Positions 61,953-64,000 of a DNA stretch of 64,000 nt are shown here, one piece after another. Where the stretch lies: the NCBI GenBank assembly GCA_963828385.1, contig CAWHEF010000002.1, positions 806,001-870,000 of the forward strand, given 5' to 3'. A program made the position numbers and the translations under genes. The notes beneath the pieces were generated by a model. The model was not told the origin of the DNA, ran no database searches, and was given only the letters and a program-made list of their open reading frames with translations. Every line of letters starts with the position of its first letter. Position 1 is the first letter of the stretch. The stretch is from Bog-756 sp963828385. GTDB taxonomy: Bacteria > Actinomycetota > Acidimicrobiia > Acidimicrobiales > RAAP-2.

Positions 61953-62954
61953 GTGACAGTCGTTGACACCGAAGCTCCGGCGAAGCCTTCCTTCGGCGAC
62001 ACCCTGGTCGAGCCGGACACCTCGAGAATCCCGGCAGAGCCGCCCAAGGACATCCTCTACCACCACCGGGTCAACTACTGGCAGTCGCTGAAGACCCTCT
62101 GGGCAAGTCGCGAGATCATCTACACGCTGGCCGAGCGCGACTTCCGGGCCCAGTACAAGCAGGCCACCCTGGGCGTGCTGTGGGCGGTCATCAGCCCGGT
62201 GGCCACCTTGGTGATCTTCGTCGTCGTGTTCTCGCGGGTGAAGTCGTTCGGCAGCGAGGGCCTTCCCTACGCGCTCTACGCGTTCGTGGGCATCCTGTGC
62301 TGGAGCTTCTTCTCTTCGGCCCTCGGCAACGGGGGCCAGTCGCTGCTCAACAACAAGGCCTTGTTGGCCAAGACCCAGTTCCCGAGGGAGTGCTTCCCGC
62401 TGGAGACCCTCGGGGTGAACGGTCTCAACACGATCCTGTCGTGGGTGCCCCTGGCCCTTTTGTTCGTCCTCTTCGGCCGGGCGCCGACGCTCGCCACCCT
62501 GTGGGTCCCGCTCTTCATGACGATCGAGGTGATCTTCGCCGCCGGCATCGCCATGGCCATCGGCAGCATCGTCATCCAGATGCGCGACCTCGCCCAGGTC
62601 CTCCCGATCATGACCTCGCTCGGGCTGTTCGCCACCCCGGTGATCTGGCCGTTCTCCCGGATCCCGGCCCACTACCACATAAGCGGCGGCCGCCTGATCC
62701 CCAAGCACCTGGGAGCCGCCCACCACGTCATCGCCGCCCACTGGGTCGGCGGCTTCGACATCAACCTGCAGATCGTCTACTCCTTCTTCAACCCGCTCGG
62801 GCCGGTCATCTCCGGGGCCCGTGACACCATGCTGCTCGGCCATGCCCCTCAGTGGAACATCACGATCGTCGGCGCCATCGGGGCCGTCCTCTACCTCGCC
62901 CTCGGCTACCGGATCTTCAAGAAGCTGGAGGTGAACTTTGCCGACATTGCCTAG
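61953..62954 (+). CDS. ABC-2-type polysaccharide exporter permease (Wzm-like)
   Basis: Inner-membrane permease of the ABC-dependent glycan export pathway, 333 residues. The polar N-terminus (about 60 residues) is followed by ERDFRAQYKQATLGVLWAVI, the hallmark loop of Wzm/TagG/RfbA permeases, and six helices. A loop near residues 235-262 (SRIPAHYHISGGRLIPKHLG) lies outside the membrane. GTG at 61953 has AGGGGGGTAGG upstream, though the spacing is long. It overlaps the downstream Wzt start by 17 bases, so permease and ATPase are coupled. The substrate should be a lipid-linked polymer. Confidence 0.92.
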   Translation: MTVVDTEAPAKPSFGDTLVEPDTSRIPAEPPKDILYHHRVNYWQSLKTLWASREIIYTLAERDFRAQYKQATLGVLWAVISPVATLVIFVVVFSRVKSFGSEGLPYALYAFVGILCWSFFSSALGNGGQSLLNNKALLAKTQFPRECFPLETLGVNGLNTILSWVPLALLFVLFGRAPTLATLWVPLFMTIEVIFAAGIAMAIGSIVIQMRDLAQVLPIMTSLGLFATPVIWPFSRIPAHYHISGGRLIPKHLGAAHHVIAAHWVGGFDINLQIVYSFFNPLGPVISGARDTMLLGHAPQWNITIVGAIGAVLYLALGYRIFKKLEVNFADIA

Positions 62955-64000
62955 TGGCACCATCGAATGCGACCAGGTGTGGAAGCGGTTCCGGGCCGAC
63001 AAGACGATCCCCAAGTTCTACGACCAGATGAAGCGGTTCGGGAAGTCGATCGCCACTGGTTCGAGGAAGGATTACCGGTGGGTGCTAAAGGACGTGAGCC
63101 TGGAGGTGCCGCCGGGAGGGACCCTGGCCCTGATCGGCATCAACGGCTCCGGCAAGACCACACTGCTCAAGATCATCTCCCAGGTGACCTATCAGTCGGC
63201 CGGAACCTGCCAGATCCAGGGCCGCATCGGCGCCCTGCTCAGCGTGACGAGCGGGATCCACCCCGAGCTGACCGGCAAGGAGAACATCTACCTCTACGGC
63301 GCGGTGATGGGCATGGGGCGCCAGAAGATCAAGGGCCAGTTCGACGAGATCGTGGACTTCGCCGGGCTGGCCGACGCCGTCAACCGCCAAGTCAAGTTCT
63401 ACTCGATGGGCATGATGATGCGGCTCGGGTTCACCATCGCCGCCTTCCTCGAGCCTGACGTGCTGCTCGTGGACGAGGTGCTCTCGGTGGGGGACGCCAA
63501 CTTCCAGCAGAAGTGCCTCAAGCGGATCGGAGAGATCGTCCGTTCCGGCACCACGCTGCTCTATGTCTCCCACGACCTCGCCTCGGTCGAGGCCGTTTGT
63601 GAGAAGGCTGTGTGGCTGGCCGACGCCTGTGTCCAGGCCTCGGGTCCGGTCAAGGAGGTGGTGGGCAGCTACCGGGCAGCGGTCGAGCAGAACGCCGCCC
63701 TCACCACGTCCAGCGAGGGCGTGGTCGACGTGTTGAAGGTGGAGATCGACGCCTCCGATGGTGGCCAGGTCCGCTCCGAGTGCGATCTCGACATCCGGCT
63801 CACCTTGAACTCGCCCCGGCCGCTCGATGCCAACTTCTTCATCGGCGTGTCCCAGGGGAGCGCCTTCCCGATGTTCGTGGTCCGCTACAGCGGCTCGTTC
63901 CCGGCCGGCGACTTCGAGGTCCACTGCCGGCTCCACCACGTGCCCCTGGCCAAGGGTCGTTACTCGCTGTGGCCGGCCATGTCGGGCCACGCCGGGGGCG
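62938..64000 (+). CDS. ABC polysaccharide exporter ATPase (Wzt-like), 3' end cut by window edge
   Basis: ATPase partner of the Wzm-like permease. The visible 354 residues show Walker A LIGINGSGKTTLLK near residues 67-80, the Q-loop side SVTSGIHPELTGKENIYLYG, an unusual signature FYSMGMMMRLGFTIAA (most Wzt have YSSGMxxRL), Walker B PDVLLVDEVLSVGD, and the switch His in LLYVSHDLASVEAVCE. From about residue 250 a Wzt-type C-terminal beta-sandwich begins (VVDVLKVEIDASDGG, FFIGVSQGSAFPMFVVRY) that reads the glycan end. The start is taken as TTG 62938 because GGAGG sits six bases upstream. A TTG at 62947 is an alternative. The frame is open at the right edge. Confidence 0.92.
   Translation, partial: MPTLPSGTIECDQVWKRFRADKTIPKFYDQMKRFGKSIATGSRKDYRWVLKDVSLEVPPGGTLALIGINGSGKTTLLKIISQVTYQSAGTCQIQGRIGALLSVTSGIHPELTGKENIYLYGAVMGMGRQKIKGQFDEIVDFAGLADAVNRQVKFYSMGMMMRLGFTIAAFLEPDVLLVDEVLSVGDANFQQKCLKRIGEIVRSGTTLLYVSHDLASVEAVCEKAVWLADACVQASGPVKEVVGSYRAAVEQNAALTTSSEGVVDVLKVEIDASDGGQVRSECDLDIRLTLNSPRPLDANFFIGVSQGSAFPMFVVRYSGSFPAGDFEVHCRLHHVPLAKGRYSLWPAMSGHAGG

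Noticed and set aside
61773..63014. Upstream extension of the third glycosyltransferase ORF
   Set aside because: The extension is antisense to the intact wzm gene and crosses a repeat; the glycosyltransferase fold begins only at 61772.

Overview
The window reads as chromosomal DNA from a high-GC actinobacterium. The evidence is strong G/C preference at third codon positions, many GTG and TTG starts, four-base ATGA/GTGA gene overlaps, an actinobacterial-type long LeuA, a PASTA Ser/Thr kinase, a GatCAB operon, and the cysteine desulfurase-mnmA-ligA-gatCAB gene order known from other Actinomycetota. A member of class Acidimicrobiia is my best guess, but that is inference only. I saw no rRNA, tRNA, CRISPR array, insertion sequence or prophage.

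Layout. 1-3.5 kb: sulfate ABC importer sbp-cysT-cysW-cysA (minus; cysA runs off the left edge). 3.6-9.4 kb: Fpg-type DNA glycosylase, a type II isoleucyl-tRNA synthetase and a sugar kinase. 9.4-10.9 kb: a frameshifted TetR regulator with a palindromic operator, and a VapBC toxin-antitoxin pair. 10.9-12.8 kb: leuA behind a complete leucine attenuator (leader peptide with three Leu codons, then a terminator). 13-20.7 kb: two divergent groups, SDR/GS-like ligase and PuuD-like hydrolase/aldehyde dehydrogenase/SDR, that look like gamma-glutamyl-polyamine (Puu-type) catabolism. 20.9-27.3 kb: exporter, acyl-CoA ligase, PhyH-type oxygenase, hotdog-like protein and semialdehyde dehydrogenase, possibly one uncharacterised pathway. 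27.3-32 kb: cysteine desulfurase, mnmA, ligA. 32-41 kb: PASTA kinase, a small Cys-rich protein, a DHA2 exporter, an SCP2 protein, an esterase and gatCAB.

41-49 kb: frameshifted CDF transporter, YdcF-like protein and FkbH-like protein, then an intact sulfotransferase, a DUF2142 membrane protein and a LuxR regulator. 49.4-64 kb: a surface-polysaccharide locus. It has a PAP2 membrane protein, sugar epimerase, UDP-sugar dehydrogenase and FlaA1/CapD on the minus strand, facing a Wzz-like co-polymerase, a polymerase-like membrane protein, three glycosyltransferases and a Wzm/Wzt exporter (wzt runs off the right edge). Together they could make nucleotide sugars, assemble a glycan, set its length and export it.

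Quality warning. Two stretches of about 4.3 kb each (about 40.8-45.1 and 49.97-54.33 kb) carry a single-base frameshift every 20-230 bases, although the protein families stay readable across frames. Isolated frameshifts also hit tetR, the PASTA kinase and DUF2142. Because the essential gene gatB is affected, consensus errors are more likely than real gene decay. Boundaries of genes in these stretches are approximate.
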